NCBI GenBank assembly: GCA_011503125.2
Contig: WWBZ02000009.1
Span: 62,001 to 126,000 of the forward strand
DNA: 64,000 nucleotides
DNA from: Botryosphaeria dothidea
Lineage: Eukaryota > Ascomycota > Dothideomycetes > Botryosphaeriales > Botryosphaeriaceae
Reading direction: 5' to 3'
Below are positions 44,131-54,105 of this stretch, one piece after another. Below the pieces are notes generated by a model. The model saw only the letters and a program-made list of their open reading frames with translations. It was not told where the DNA came from and searched no databases. Within the stretch, counting starts at the first letter, position 1; every line of letters begins with the position of its first letter. A program made the position numbers and the translations under genes.

Positions 44131-46951
44131 ATGAGGTACGCGCCAATGTCCTGCATGATCACCCAAGCTCTCACCCGCCAGCTCGCGAATCCCTCCAATG
44201 CGCTTGCGCCGCGACTGACTGCCCCGCGCACTCTAGGTTCGGCCAACAGCTGCGCACCTCGCTGATCAAGGACTGGTACTACTACTACATTTCCTACGAC
44301 GACCTGAAAGAGAGCCTCAAGAAAGCCGGCGACGGCTCCACCACCGCTAAGACCGGCTCGCGACGCGTCGAGTGGACCGAGAAGGATGAGCAGCGCTTCG
44401 TGCACGAGCTGGAGCAGGAGCTCGACAAGGTCCATACCTTCCAGCAGGTCAAGAGCGGCGAGATCGTGCGTCGCATAAAGGTGTCGGAGAAGGAGGTCAA
44501 TGATGTTATCGCCCGCGCCGAGCAGGCAAACAATGGCAACCAGAACGTCGAGCCGCCCTCTGAGGACGACTTCGAGGCGCTGGAGGAGGACCTGAGCGAC
44601 ATCATCGCCGACGTGCACGATTTGGCCAAGTTCACACAGCTGAACTACACCGGCTTCCAGAAGATTATCAAGAAGCATGATGTAAGTTGAGCCTCAAGCG
44701 AATAACCTTTGCGACCGCACGTTGGAGCTTCCCGGAGCTCCTGTCACTGGCTGGAAGCGCTGGGATCTGCCACCACCTGAGTTTCACCACCATGTTGTTG
44801 ATTGGCTGCACACTGCAAAACACAGCTTTGCCCACCGGCAGATCCCGGGGCAGACGGATATAAGATGCTAATTAGTCGTACAGAAACTCACATCGTGGCA
44901 CCTCAAGCCCGTCTTCGCCGCTCGCCTGCGCGCAAAGCCTTTCTTCAAGGATAACTACGATGCCTTCATCGTCAAGCTCTCCAAGCTTTACGACCTCGTT
45001 CGTACCCGCGGCAACCCGACCAAGGGAGACTCGTCAGCCGGCGGATCCCAGCAGAACTTCGTTCGCCAGACGACCAAATACTGGGTGCACCCAGATAACA
45101 TCACGGAATTGAAGCTCATCATCCTGAAACATCTTCCGGTGCTGGTCTTCAACGCTAGCAAAGAGTTTGAGCCTAAGGATTCGGCCATCTCGTCAATCTA
45201 CTATGACAACACGGACACTTGGGAGTTGTACACAGGCAGGTTGAAGAAAACGGAGGGTGCCGAGGCCATCCGTCTCCGTTGGTATGGGAGCATGGAGACA
45301 GATACCATCTTCGTTGAGAGGAAGACTCATCGTGAGGACTGGACTGGTGAAAAGTCTGTCAAGGCTCGTTTTGCGCTGAAGGAAAAGAACGTCAATGCTT
45401 TTCTCTCCGGAAAGATGACTGTCGATCAAGTGTTCGAGAAGATGCGCAAGGAGGGAAATAAGAGTGAAAAGGAGATCTCGGATCTGGAGCAGCTTGCACG
45501 AGAGATTCAATATCGCACCATCACGCGCAAATTGGTCCCTGTGACTCGATCTTTCTACAACCGCACGGCATTCCAACTTCCTGGAGACGCTCGCGTGCGT
45601 ATCTCTCTCGATACCGAGTTGACCATGACTCGGGAAGACAATCTCGATGGCCGGCAACGTACGGGCAAAAACTGGCGTCGGATGGATATCGGTATTGATT
45701 ATCCGTTCTCACAGCTTCCTCCGGAAGATGTGGAGCGATTTCCTTATGCTGTGCTCGAGGTGAAGCTCCAGACGCAGATGGGACAGGAGCCACCGCAATG
45801 GATTCGCGAACTCACCGCAAGCCATTTGGTCGAGGCTGTACCCAAGTTCAGTAAGTTCATCCATGGAACGGCTAAGCTACAGCCAAACCGGATCCATCTG
45901 CTCCCGTTCTGGATGCCTCAGATGGATGTGGACATCCGCAAGCCCATTAGCCACCGCTTTGGCATCGAACGTCCAGGCCAGAGCGCCGACATCTCGACCA
46001 GCGGCGCGGGCTACGATGACGAGTCCGACGAGGAGGACAACATGGCTCTACCGGAGAATGACGGCCCAGAAGATGATGAGGGTATTCGCCGCCTACGCGC
46101 AGCCCGCGATGCGATGGAGCAGCACGATCTGGAGCAACGACGCGACTACGGCAGCGTTGCCAACGGCGAACACAACGGCGCACCGGGTAACCAGCTTGAT
46201 ATTGAGGAGCGCATCGCTGCTCGAGCCAACCCGGATGACGACTACCCGTTGTACGACTCGGACGACGAGGACAGCGATGACCTGGAGGAAGCGCGCCTCA
46301 TCGGTGGCTGGCACTATCGCCGCAAGCAGCTTGAACACGCCGTAGCAGCCGCCGGTGACAAGATTGTGTCTCTCGTCAAGAGTGCCAAACCCGTTCCGCG
46401 TAGCACGCCTATGCCGGAGAATGGAGCGAGTATGGGTGTGCCCAGGGGGGTAGGTGAGGTTAAGAGATTCAAGGCGCCGAAGGGGAAGAGGATCCACGTG
46501 CCCGTTCGCGTGGAACCGAAGGTCTTTTTTGCGGCTGAGCGGACGTTCTTGAGTTGGCTGGAGTTTTCAATCATTTTGGGGAGTATCGCAGCGACGTTGC
46601 TCAACTTTGGTAAGTTTTCTCTCGTCCCTCTCCTATCGGTTACTCGATGATCCCTACTTCCGAATTTCGGCGAGTTCTTCTAACATATTTTCAGGTGATA
46701 ACATTGCTCTCGCCTCCGCATGGGCCTTTACTATCATCGCATGCTTCTCGCTGTTCTACTCAATGGGCCTGTATCTCTGGCGTGTCGAGAAGATTCGCAA
46801 CCGGCGCGCCGTGCGCTACCATGACAAGTACGGACCGACGGTGCTATGTTTGGGATTGTTGGTTGCCGTGGTGATTAGCTTCGGATTGAGGTTTGGAAAC
46901 CCAGATGGTTGGAAGGGAGGGTTGAAAGACGGGGGTATGAAGGGACATTGA
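44131..46951 (+). CDS. vtc4: Vacuolar transporter chaperone subunit 4 (VTC4), polyphosphate polymerase
   Basis: Exons 44131-44135, 44237-44681, 44884-46609 and 46695-46951; 810 residues. The VTC complex makes polyphosphate from ATP and moves it into the vacuole. Order: an SPX domain (1 to about 150; [20 protein letters not shown], inositol-pyrophosphate sensor, with [12 protein letters not shown]), the catalytic tunnel domain (about 190-480; [29 protein letters not shown] with the phosphate-binding Arg pair, ERKTHREDW, and LEVKLQT with the metal-binding Glu), an acidic linker, and a C-terminal DUF202 membrane domain with three helices ([57 protein letters not shown]). The presence of the catalytic residues points to Vtc4 rather than Vtc2/3. 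The first coding exon is only 5 bases (ATGAG), supported by the perfect SPX start it creates. Confidence 0.95.
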
Positions 46952-47824
46952 GGGAGCCATTTGAGGATGTGTGATGCAAAGGGGCTTAAAGGCAAGCGTC
47001 AGCTAATGGTGGACGCGGACCGAATTGTTGATTCCTGTTGTAAGTCTTTCTTCGGTTGAAGTGCGTTATGCGTGGTAAAAAAGCTGCATTGTTATGGGTC
47101 CACTGGGTTTTCATTGGCTAGAATGGATGCATTCATCTATATTGGTATACTTGTTTCTCATAGTGTAGCACAATAAGCACATTTCACTTTCGGAAGAGAC
47201 TATAGTGGTAAATGAACACAGCGATAGACTTGGCGAACGGGTAGGGAGTGGAAAAGTTTTTGGTACGAGGGGAGGAGTTGGGCATAGCCACAGTCGGTAT
47301 TAGTCCACGAGGCTGCTTACTTGCATAAATAAGAGCCATCATCCTATAGCCCAAAAAGACTTACGAGGCTCGGGTAGGGCCTGATCTTGGCAGCAACGAC
47401 CGGATGGGATAGTACACAGTAAATTCTACACTGAAGCGTTTTGCACTCCCGATGTTCGGCTTCACTTGGCGCAAATCTCAGATCGACAACTTCGAGAACC
47501 CAACGTTTCCATTAGTCGAACACAGAGGCCTTCAACGACGGTCCGCAAGTCTACTTGGGAGTGTCAACTTTCTCCTTTGAGGGGATCCGCTCGTATACGT
47601 GAGACTGTGGCATTCCTTTGGCGCTATTTACAGGTCAGATCTGCACGGCTCTCCCGTTCCGACCCCTGCTGCCACACGATTGTGGCGTTTTCCCAGCTCT
47701 CCGAAGGGGGGCCTTTTGAGGTTCAAAAGATGAAGAGACTTCATAGTTGTCCAGCGGGGGGCAAAGGTTTTGGCAGCATCCTCATCTCCTTTCTGCGGCT
47801 TGACTTCAGGTCCGGACGGCCCAG
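46952..47824. other. Intergenic region with a possible fifth inverted-repeat element
   Basis: VTC4 3' UTR on the left, promoter of the DUF6536 gene on the right. It contains the candidate element at 47244-47450. Confidence 0.4.
47244..47450. mobile_element. Possible longer relative of the inverted-repeat family (copy E)
   Basis: GGGAGTGGAAAAG at the left end and, reverse-complemented, GGGAGTGCAAAAC at the right end are 207 bases apart. The first 7 bases equal the TIR core of copies B and C, and the next 5-6 are shared between the ends. Shorter and weaker than the other TIRs; could be chance. Confidence 0.35.
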
Positions 47825-50366
47825 ATGGAGTCAGCAAGGTGTTGCATAGTATATGAAAGGCTGCGCTCGGAGCGAATCAGGCAGAATCTGGAGTTGGGAG
47901 TCAGCAGGTAAGCGCGTGTTGTGTTTTTCTGGACGTGCTCACTGTGTTAACACCGAAGAACAGGTCGACAGTCAAACACGATGGCACAAGTTCCGCCTTT
48001 GCAAGTGCAACTCCATTACAGCCTTCGTCTGTCGATTCCGTAGAAACGGCATCACTTGGCTGTCTGGAAGAGTCAAGACGTCGCTGGCTACCGAGAGCTC
48101 TGACAGGATGAAGAGGCGGCATCGTGGTGTGCATCGCCCTCACAGCCGCCGTCCTTGCCGTCAACACTAGCTTCCTCGTCTGGGCGATGTCAACCGTCGA
48201 GATCGAGGCCGGCCTGGGTGTCATATACCGCGGCGACAGTGACACGATGGATGAGTTGACCCGCGCCATACATCTCGTCGTCAACACCCTGGGCACGCCG
48301 CTGCTGGGCGCCAGCAACTACAGCTTGCAGATCGCGCTAGCACCGACCAGGAATGAGGTTGATCGGGCGCATCGGGGAAGCGATTGGGTCGATGTCGGCG
48401 CGCAGTCGCTCAGGAATCTGAAATATATCAGTAAGGGGAGAGCGCTTGTTTGCATGGTGCTGGCGGTGTCTTCGCTTCCCCTGCATCTTCTGTGAGTCTT
48501 TTCCATCCTCTCCTTCTTGTCTTTGATGCAAAGTGCTTTATAATCTGATGAATGCTTCAGCTCCCCATACGTTCGTGATGGAAAATTCAAAAGCGTCCCT
48601 TTCTCTTCGTTCCACCACCTACCAATTATTTTGATCACTTTAGTATCGCGGCATGAGTACTTACGCGTTTCCTTTCAGGTATAACTCCACCATTTTCCCA
48701 GCTCTCGGGGCAAATGAATACTTCTCAGTCATCGTCACCCAAGACTTTTTGAAAACCAATACAACATGGACGGCAAAGTTGCTTGATTCAAACCGAACGC
48801 TGGATTTCTGGCAAAATTCACATACGAACGAGACTTTCCAGGCCACCTTCGGGATGCTTGAAAGCCAGGACGTGGATTTCTTCCAGAACATGTCAAGCCG
48901 AGAATGGCTCAAGGCGTACAGCGTGCCATTTCAAAACGAACACCGCAGTGTGCTCGTCGTACTGAGCGAGGAAAACCAGCCAAATATGGAGCATGAAGCG
49001 CGGGCATACCGTTCGATGCCTTTCGATACAACGCCGGGTGCGTGGTTGTGTGAAAAGTACTCCGCCACACGTTACGGAGCGTCTTGCAATTTGAACGCGG
49101 AAGCAAACGACGGTAAATGGTCAATCATGGAGTCCACTGTGGCATATTGCCTCGTCGAACCCGGTAAGCCGGTGTGCCGCATCATCTTCAGCTTGCCGCT
49201 GCTTCTCGCCGTCATTGCCGCCAATGTTGTGAAGCTCTCGGCGATGCTAGTAATCCTCTGCCACTATAACCAGCCGACTCTAGTCGCCTTGGGAGACGGA
49301 GTAGCCTCGTTCTTGGAAAGACCTGATCCGGCCACTAAGCAGATGTGTCTCTGGAGCAAGAAGAACTTCAGGGAGCGGGCCGAATGGCGCCAAAAAGACA
49401 GATGGAACACTTTCCCGAAGAAGTACGAGCCAAAATTGTACCCCAAATGGTCCGGCTCAGCTGCTACAAAAGTACGCTGGAACGTGACGGTGGGCCTGTA
49501 AGTACTCCATCGCCTACGAGCATCATGTGGCGCTCACGCTGGCGTCTTCCCTTTCTACAGTCTGTTAGCGATTCTTGCAACCACCGCTGCCTTCTTCCTC
49601 GAAGCTTGCAAAGACCTCAAGTACCAGAACAGCATGCAAGACACGATCATGCCCGGCCTCTGGGCCCTCGGTCTCGGCACGGTCAAAGCCCAATCCATCG
49701 TCACCAAGACCATGCACGCGTCCGTCCCCACGCTCGTCGTGCTGACCAACCTGCCGCAGCTAGCCCTCTCGGCCGCGTACGTCCTGGTCAACCGCCTGCT
49801 GTCGGCCATGGCTGCGGCGCGCGAGTGGGCGTCGTGCGCGCACGCCCGCAAAGGGTTGCGGGTGACGGCGCCGAGCGGGCGGCAGCGCAGCACGCTGTGG
49901 CTGCAGCTCCCGTACGCCTTTGCCATCCCGCAGCTGGCCGTGTCGGCGCTGCTGCACTACTTCGTCTCGCAGAGCCTCTCCCTCGCGCAGATCGCCGTTT
50001 TTGATGCTGCTGAAGGCGATGAAAATGTGCACGCCTCCGTATCGAGCATCGGCTTCTCTGCTATTGGCATTTTCTGCTCGTTGTTGACTACGGGTGTCGC
50101 GCTGGTGGCGGTCGTGGCGACGGGGTTGGTTGCGCGGTGCAGGGAGGGAATGGTGCCGGTGGGGTTTTGCAGCGCGGCTGTTGCAGTGGCCTGTCACCCG
50201 CCGAAATGGGAGAGGGGGGAGCGTGGAGAAGAGGCTGGTGCAGTGGGGAGACGTGCTTGCAAAGGATGGTTTCTTCTCTGGAGAAGATGCATATGGGCCT
50301 GTGGGGCATTGCAGCTTCAGTGCTGGGAAGGTAGCTCTGCCTGAGGCTGGGAAGCTGTATGCGTAG
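47825..50366 (+). pseudogene. DUF6536-family membrane protein gene with premature TGA and +1 frameshift
   Basis: Reconstructed exons: 47825-47907, 47964-48491, 48679-49497, 49561-50366. Family blocks are clear: VNTLGTPLLGASNYSLQIALAPTRNEVDRAHRG, the WVDVGAQSLRNLKYI segment, SSLPLHLLYNSTIF, and a C-terminal VQWGDV...GHCSFSAGKV...GKLYA. Five or so hydrophobic segments indicate a multi-pass membrane protein; function is unknown. Two lesions: (a) TGA at 48109-48111 where the family has Trp in a GWRxG motif just before the first membrane helix (ALTG-stop-RGGIVVCIAL); (b) a run of six G at 50214-50219 with one base too many, throwing the last 50 residues out of frame. Reading stays open to another stop at 50342-50344, but the conserved tail lies in the other frame and ends at 50366. 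Three other intron joins are intact, so decay is recent, or one or both lesions are errors. Confidence 0.75.
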
Positions 50367-51658
50367 ATTGCTAGGCACTGGAAGGAGCCGTGTAGTCCCT
50401 TTTGACGTGATGAGAAGGATATCTTTGAGTGCTGTGCATCTTTCGTGGAGTGTGCGAGTGTGCGGGCGAGCTTAAAAGCTGCGAGGAGCCTGAAAGCCGG
50501 GGGGAGCTTGAAATCGGCGGGGAGCTGGAGTACCTGTCCGAACGCAGTTGTGGAAGACTCGCCGTCAAGCTGTGTCTGGACGGATGCTTCAACTCTCCTG
50601 AGGTGAAGGAGATTCTGCCGTACGGATTGCCGCCGCCTTGGTGATTATTGGATTTGTAAAGCAACTTCCCGAAAGGTAGGCTATGCTCATTTTCCGGAAG
50701 GAGCAAGGGATCGGGCATGACGGCTCGGTGGTCAGAAACGCAACAACAGGTTGAGGAGGAATTGCATGAGGTGAACAGGCGTTGGGAGGCAGGTGCAACA
50801 AGGAGAGTGTCAGCATCTGTGTCCGGAGAAGCACCCCATCTCCCCGTGATGGACCGTTCGTGCGGCCGGTCAGCGGCGGAGAGCTTTGCGGGCCGGGAAC
50901 AAAGGTGACAATGGCTTATATCCGGCCGATCGGGCACGGTGAGGTGAGAGCTTGGTGCGCGCGCCGTTCGTGGTGTTTCATGATCGGTCGGACTGCGGTG
51001 CCAGCGCCGGGCCATGCGGCCGAGCTCCGTCACTCTCGTCGGGCGCGGGGTCCAGCGGAGGCTCCGTTGAGCCGTTGTTGCGGCTCTACTTCCCTTTCAT
51101 GATGCGTGCAGTGGAGATATCGGGGTTAGGATCTCGCATCCCACCATCGCCGCCAATCGCCAGCCCTTTTTTCCTATCCTGCACCTGGGTTTGCGAGCGA
51201 AGCTTTTCGGGAGGGTTCGATGGGGATGCTGCAGGCGATCAATTGCCCGCTCAAGCAGCGCGGCCGACGGGTCTGAGCGGTGCACCGGTTCTCCGTGTGC
51301 CGGGTGCGCTCCACCGACGCCACGGATGAGCGTTGGTGACGGCTAGAGCTCGAAGCAGCGCGCGGGCCGGTTTCCTGCGACAGCACTTGTCGACGTGAGA
51401 TTGGCGAATTGTTGATGTCGTCAACGCGTGCACGTACCCCGCCTCACACTACTACTGACAAATCCGAACAGCTGCCGATGGAGGGGCCACGGCGTGGAGG
51501 GGCAGAACTATCGCCGGTCTCAAGTCCCGGGATAAAAGAACTGCCCCTCCCCCCGTCTCTCTGGTGTTGCTCTCCAATCTAGCCCGCGTCCCCTCTGCTC
51601 TCATCCGCCGTTCTTCCACAGACTTCGTCCAACTCGCTCCTGTTCATACCCAGCAACA
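50367..51658. other. Intergenic region upstream of dienelactone hydrolase
   Basis: GC-rich, with CGG/CCG clusters near 50850-51100 and a GAGCTT-rich stretch near 50465-50530. A GATAAAAG element at 51531 lies 121 bases before the hydrolase ATG and may serve as its TATA box. No gene was recognised. Confidence 0.4.
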
Positions 51659-52587
51659 ATGGCCTCCAACCCGCCCGGAAAGTGCTGCACCACCGGCTTC
51701 AAGCACGAGGGTACCGCCCTCGGCAAGATCGAGAAGATTGGTGGCTGTACGTTCACCCGATCCAGACGTCCCGATATACCCCCGGAAGCTCACATTCGCT
51801 GCAGACAACTCCTATGTCTCTTACCCGGAGAACAAGAGCACCGAAAACGCTGTCGTGATCCTCACTGACATTTTCGGCCATGAGTTCATCAACGCCCAGC
51901 TGTAAGGCCGCCGCCGCACGCAATTGCATCATCCAGCACCGGAACCCCATTGCTAATAACTGATCCCCAGCATCGCCGATCAGTACGCCGCCAATGGCTA
52001 CTTCGTCGTTGTGCCCGACCTCTTCAACGGCAACCCCGTTCCGGTCAACATCCCTGAGGGCTTTGACCTCCCCGGCTGGCTGAAGAACTACCAGCCCCAG
52101 CAGCTCGACCCCATTGTCGACTCGGTCATCAAGGAGCTCAAGGGCAAGCTGGGCACAAAGCGCATCGGTGGCGTCGGCTACTGCTTCGGTGCCAAGTACG
52201 TCACCCGCTTCCTTAAGAACGGCCAGATCGATGTCGGCTACGTCGCCCACCCGTCTTTCGTTGAGGCCGACGAGCTCAAGGCCATCCAGGGTCCTCTGAG
52301 CATCTCCGCTGCTGGTGAGTCGTGCAATTTCCCCCCCCCCCGAAAATGGACAGGACTGACGTGGGTTGTTGCGCGCAGAGACCGACAACATTTTCCCCAC
52401 CGAGAAGCGCCGCGAGTCGGAAGACATCCTCGTCGGCATCAAGGCCACCTACCAGATCAACCTCTTCTCGGGCGTCGAGCACGGCTTTGCTGTTCGTGGT
52501 GACATCTCGAAGAAGCACATCAAGTTCGCCAAGGAACAGGCTTTCTTCCAAGCTGTTGCTTGGTTCGACGAGCACGTCAAGGCTTGA
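51659..52587 (+). CDS. Dienelactone hydrolase family protein
   Basis: Exons 51659-51746, 51805-51901, 51971-52314 and 52379-52587; 245 residues, the normal size. Alpha/beta hydrolase fold. The catalytic triad is visible: nucleophile Cys133 in GVGYCFGAKYV, an Asp in the AETDNIFP region, and His in GVEHGFAVRG. Also typical are CCTTGFKHEGT near the N-terminus, VILTDIFGHE and YFVVVPDLFNG. Bacterial DLH opens dienelactone in chlorocatechol breakdown; fungal homologues are broad carboxyl-ester or lactone hydrolases, so the substrate is unknown. All four exon phases agree. Intron 3 starts in a run of C (52331-52341). A highly expressed cytosolic protein is suggested by the short leader and C-biased codons. 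Confidence 0.92.
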
Positions 52588-53213
52588 ATGGGAGGGGATT
52601 GTGAATGGGAAGATGGCGGACGGCAGGATGACTACATGTAAATAAAAGGCGCATGCTGCCGCCTGGGAGAGAACAGGCAGGGAAATGATACCAACGATTA
52701 GATGGACTAGAGGATGGTTTGGCATACAGAATGAACGGAAGCGGACAAAAGGTGACTCGCACAGATGTGACTTTTGACACAACGCAGGTTGCTGCCTGCA
52801 AGCCCACAAACAGCCACGTACAGATGAGTGTTGCAACTGGTGATCAGCGCCATAGCAAATCCTAGTTTTAAGTTAGAAACATTAGATCAAACTTATTTCA
52901 GATCAAAATTATTGCCATGGGGAGTGGAAGCATTCATCCGGATGCCAATGTAATTTGATTTTTTTTAACACTTGCGTCCGGATGAATGCTTCCACTCCTC
53001 ATGGAAGTTATGATGATATGGCCTTTGCGCTCCGCGCACCCTGTCAGCCGCAGCACCCTATGGAACCTACACAGCTGTGATGTGAGTTGTTCCTTGCGAG
53101 CTCACAAGCAGAGGCAAACCAGTCATGGCGCCGCGAAAATTGGGACACTCGAGGGTAATGGATTTGGTTATGCGATCCGAAAACGATGCAATATTCCCTT
53201 TCCATCAGGAGTC
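52588..53213. other. Intergenic region with element C
   Basis: Dienelactone hydrolase 3' UTR and the best-preserved inverted-repeat element (52915-53004). Confidence 0.4.
52915..53004. mobile_element. MITE-like inverted-repeat element, copy C (best preserved)
   Basis: The left end CCATGGGGAGTGGAAGCATT and, reverse-complemented, the right end CCATGAGGAGTGGAAGCATT continue matching through CATCCGGA for about 30 bases with two mismatches. The spacer is about 30 bases and T-rich. The whole 90 bases could form one hairpin. No open frame, no obvious target-site duplication. Confidence 0.75.
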
Positions 53214-53324
53214 AGAGACGTTTCAGAGATTAAACTGAAAAGAGCAGATACTACACTTGATCTAAGCCAATAAAGGCAAAGAGAGCTGAGGAAAAAGAAG
53301 ATGGACGGATGAGGGGGGAGGGCT
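53214..53324 (-). pseudogene. Inverted, truncated copy of the U2 snRNA gene 5' half
   Basis: On the minus strand this repeats 53623-53734 almost exactly (111 against 112 bases; one C-run difference and one T/C change in CTGTTC). It covers about 37 bases of 5' flank and U2 nucleotides 1 to about 74, through GTGTAGTATC and CTGAAACGTCTCT. Beyond that it diverges: stem IIb, the Sm site and the 3' stem-loops are absent, and no TATA lies at -45. It should be non-functional as a spliceosomal RNA. Confidence 0.8.
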
Positions 53325-53615
53325 GATTTCCACAGCAAGTTGAAGCAGCCATATGGATGCATCTATCTCTGTTTGAGCCTGACAATCGCGTCTGGAAAGA
53401 TGCTTCGACCTCCTATGCTTCAGCGCCTTTTCTTGCAGCGTCTCTTCTGCACATCTATCGCTTGTACGCCTCCGAAGCTTGGTGCTTTCTCGCGGCAACC
53501 ACTTTCCAACATCGGGGAGGTACGGCGCTGCTGCCTGCTTGCTTACTATGCTGTCTGGTATTCGCCATTGGTTCGCTTAAACTTTGTCAGCCCGCTCGGA
53601 CCATGGACAGTCGAA

Positions 53616-53620
53616 TATAA
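53616..53620 (+). promoter_or_regulatory. TATA box of the U2 snRNA gene
   Basis: TATAA starts 45 bases upstream of the U2 5' end, followed by a C-rich then T-rich stretch. The same spacing occurs at the U2-like unit at 37612. Confidence 0.6.
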
Positions 53621-53660
53621 GAAGCCCTCCCCCCCTCATCCGTCCATCTTCTTTTTCCTC

Positions 53661-53843
53661 AGCTCTCTTTGCCTTTATTGGCTTAGATCAAGTGTAGTAT
53701 CTGTTCTTTTCAGTTTAATCTCTGAAACGTCTCTACGGAGGCATTCTTGATTACTCTACTTTTTGCACTACGGGAGGTGGCCTCTGAGCTTGCTCACGTC
53801 GTCTTCCACAGTGTCGCCCTTATTACACTGCTTTGGGCTGACG
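53661..53843 (+). ncRNA. U2 spliceosomal snRNA
   Basis: The sequence follows U2 from end to end. It has stem-loop I (CTCTTTGCC...GGCTTAG, with two extra loop bases), ATCAAGTGTAGTATCTG containing the branch-site-pairing GTAGTA, and stem IIa (CTGTTCTTTTCAG, TTTAATCTCTGAAACG). Then come stem IIb (GTCTC/GAGGC), a slightly weak Sm site ACTTTTTGC near 53759-53766, stem-loop III (GGGAGGTGG...GAGCTTGCTC) and stem-loop IV (GTCGCCC...GGGCTGAC) whose loop TATTACACTGC resembles the U2B'' binding loop. In mRNA splicing it base-pairs with the intron branch site. The 5' end is placed at AGCTCTC by comparison with the duplicated copies; the 3' end at the close of stem IV, about 183 nt. Confidence 0.9.
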
Positions 53844-53909
53844 CGAACTTATTGCGCTTTTTCGTTGAGACACTTGCCATGAGCGAGTGCTTGAGGAAGA
53901 ATAGGTGTG

Positions 53910-54105
53910 AAACCGAACTTGAGAGCTGCTGTGAACCGAACTCGAGAGCTCCCGTAAGCTGAACTCGAGCTACTTGAGAGCTGGGCTTGAGCTACTTGAG
54001 AGCTGGGCTTGAGCTACCGTGAGCTGGACTTCAAAGCTACTGTGGACTGGACTTGAGAGCTACCGTGAGCTGACCTTGAGCTACAGCGAGCATGAGCTAG
54101 ATGAA
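53910..54105 (+). repeat. Degenerate 22-24 bp tandem repeat (GAGCTACTTGAGAGCTGGGCTT type)
   Basis: About eight diverged units of GAGAGCTnCnGTGAnCTGnACTT, including two perfect 22-bp units at about 53968-54011. It starts about 65 bases after the U2 3' end. No coding frame runs through it. Confidence 0.6.

Noticed and set aside
48109..48111. TGA read as selenocysteine or by an altered genetic code.
   Set aside because: These fungi lack selenocysteine insertion, and many normal genes in the window end in TGA.
48005..48115. An intron removing the premature TGA in the DUF6536 gene.
   Set aside because: Possible acceptors (AAG or GAG just after the TGA) need weak donors such as GTGCAA and would delete the conserved WLPRALTG segment. 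A Trp-to-stop change explains the sequence more simply.
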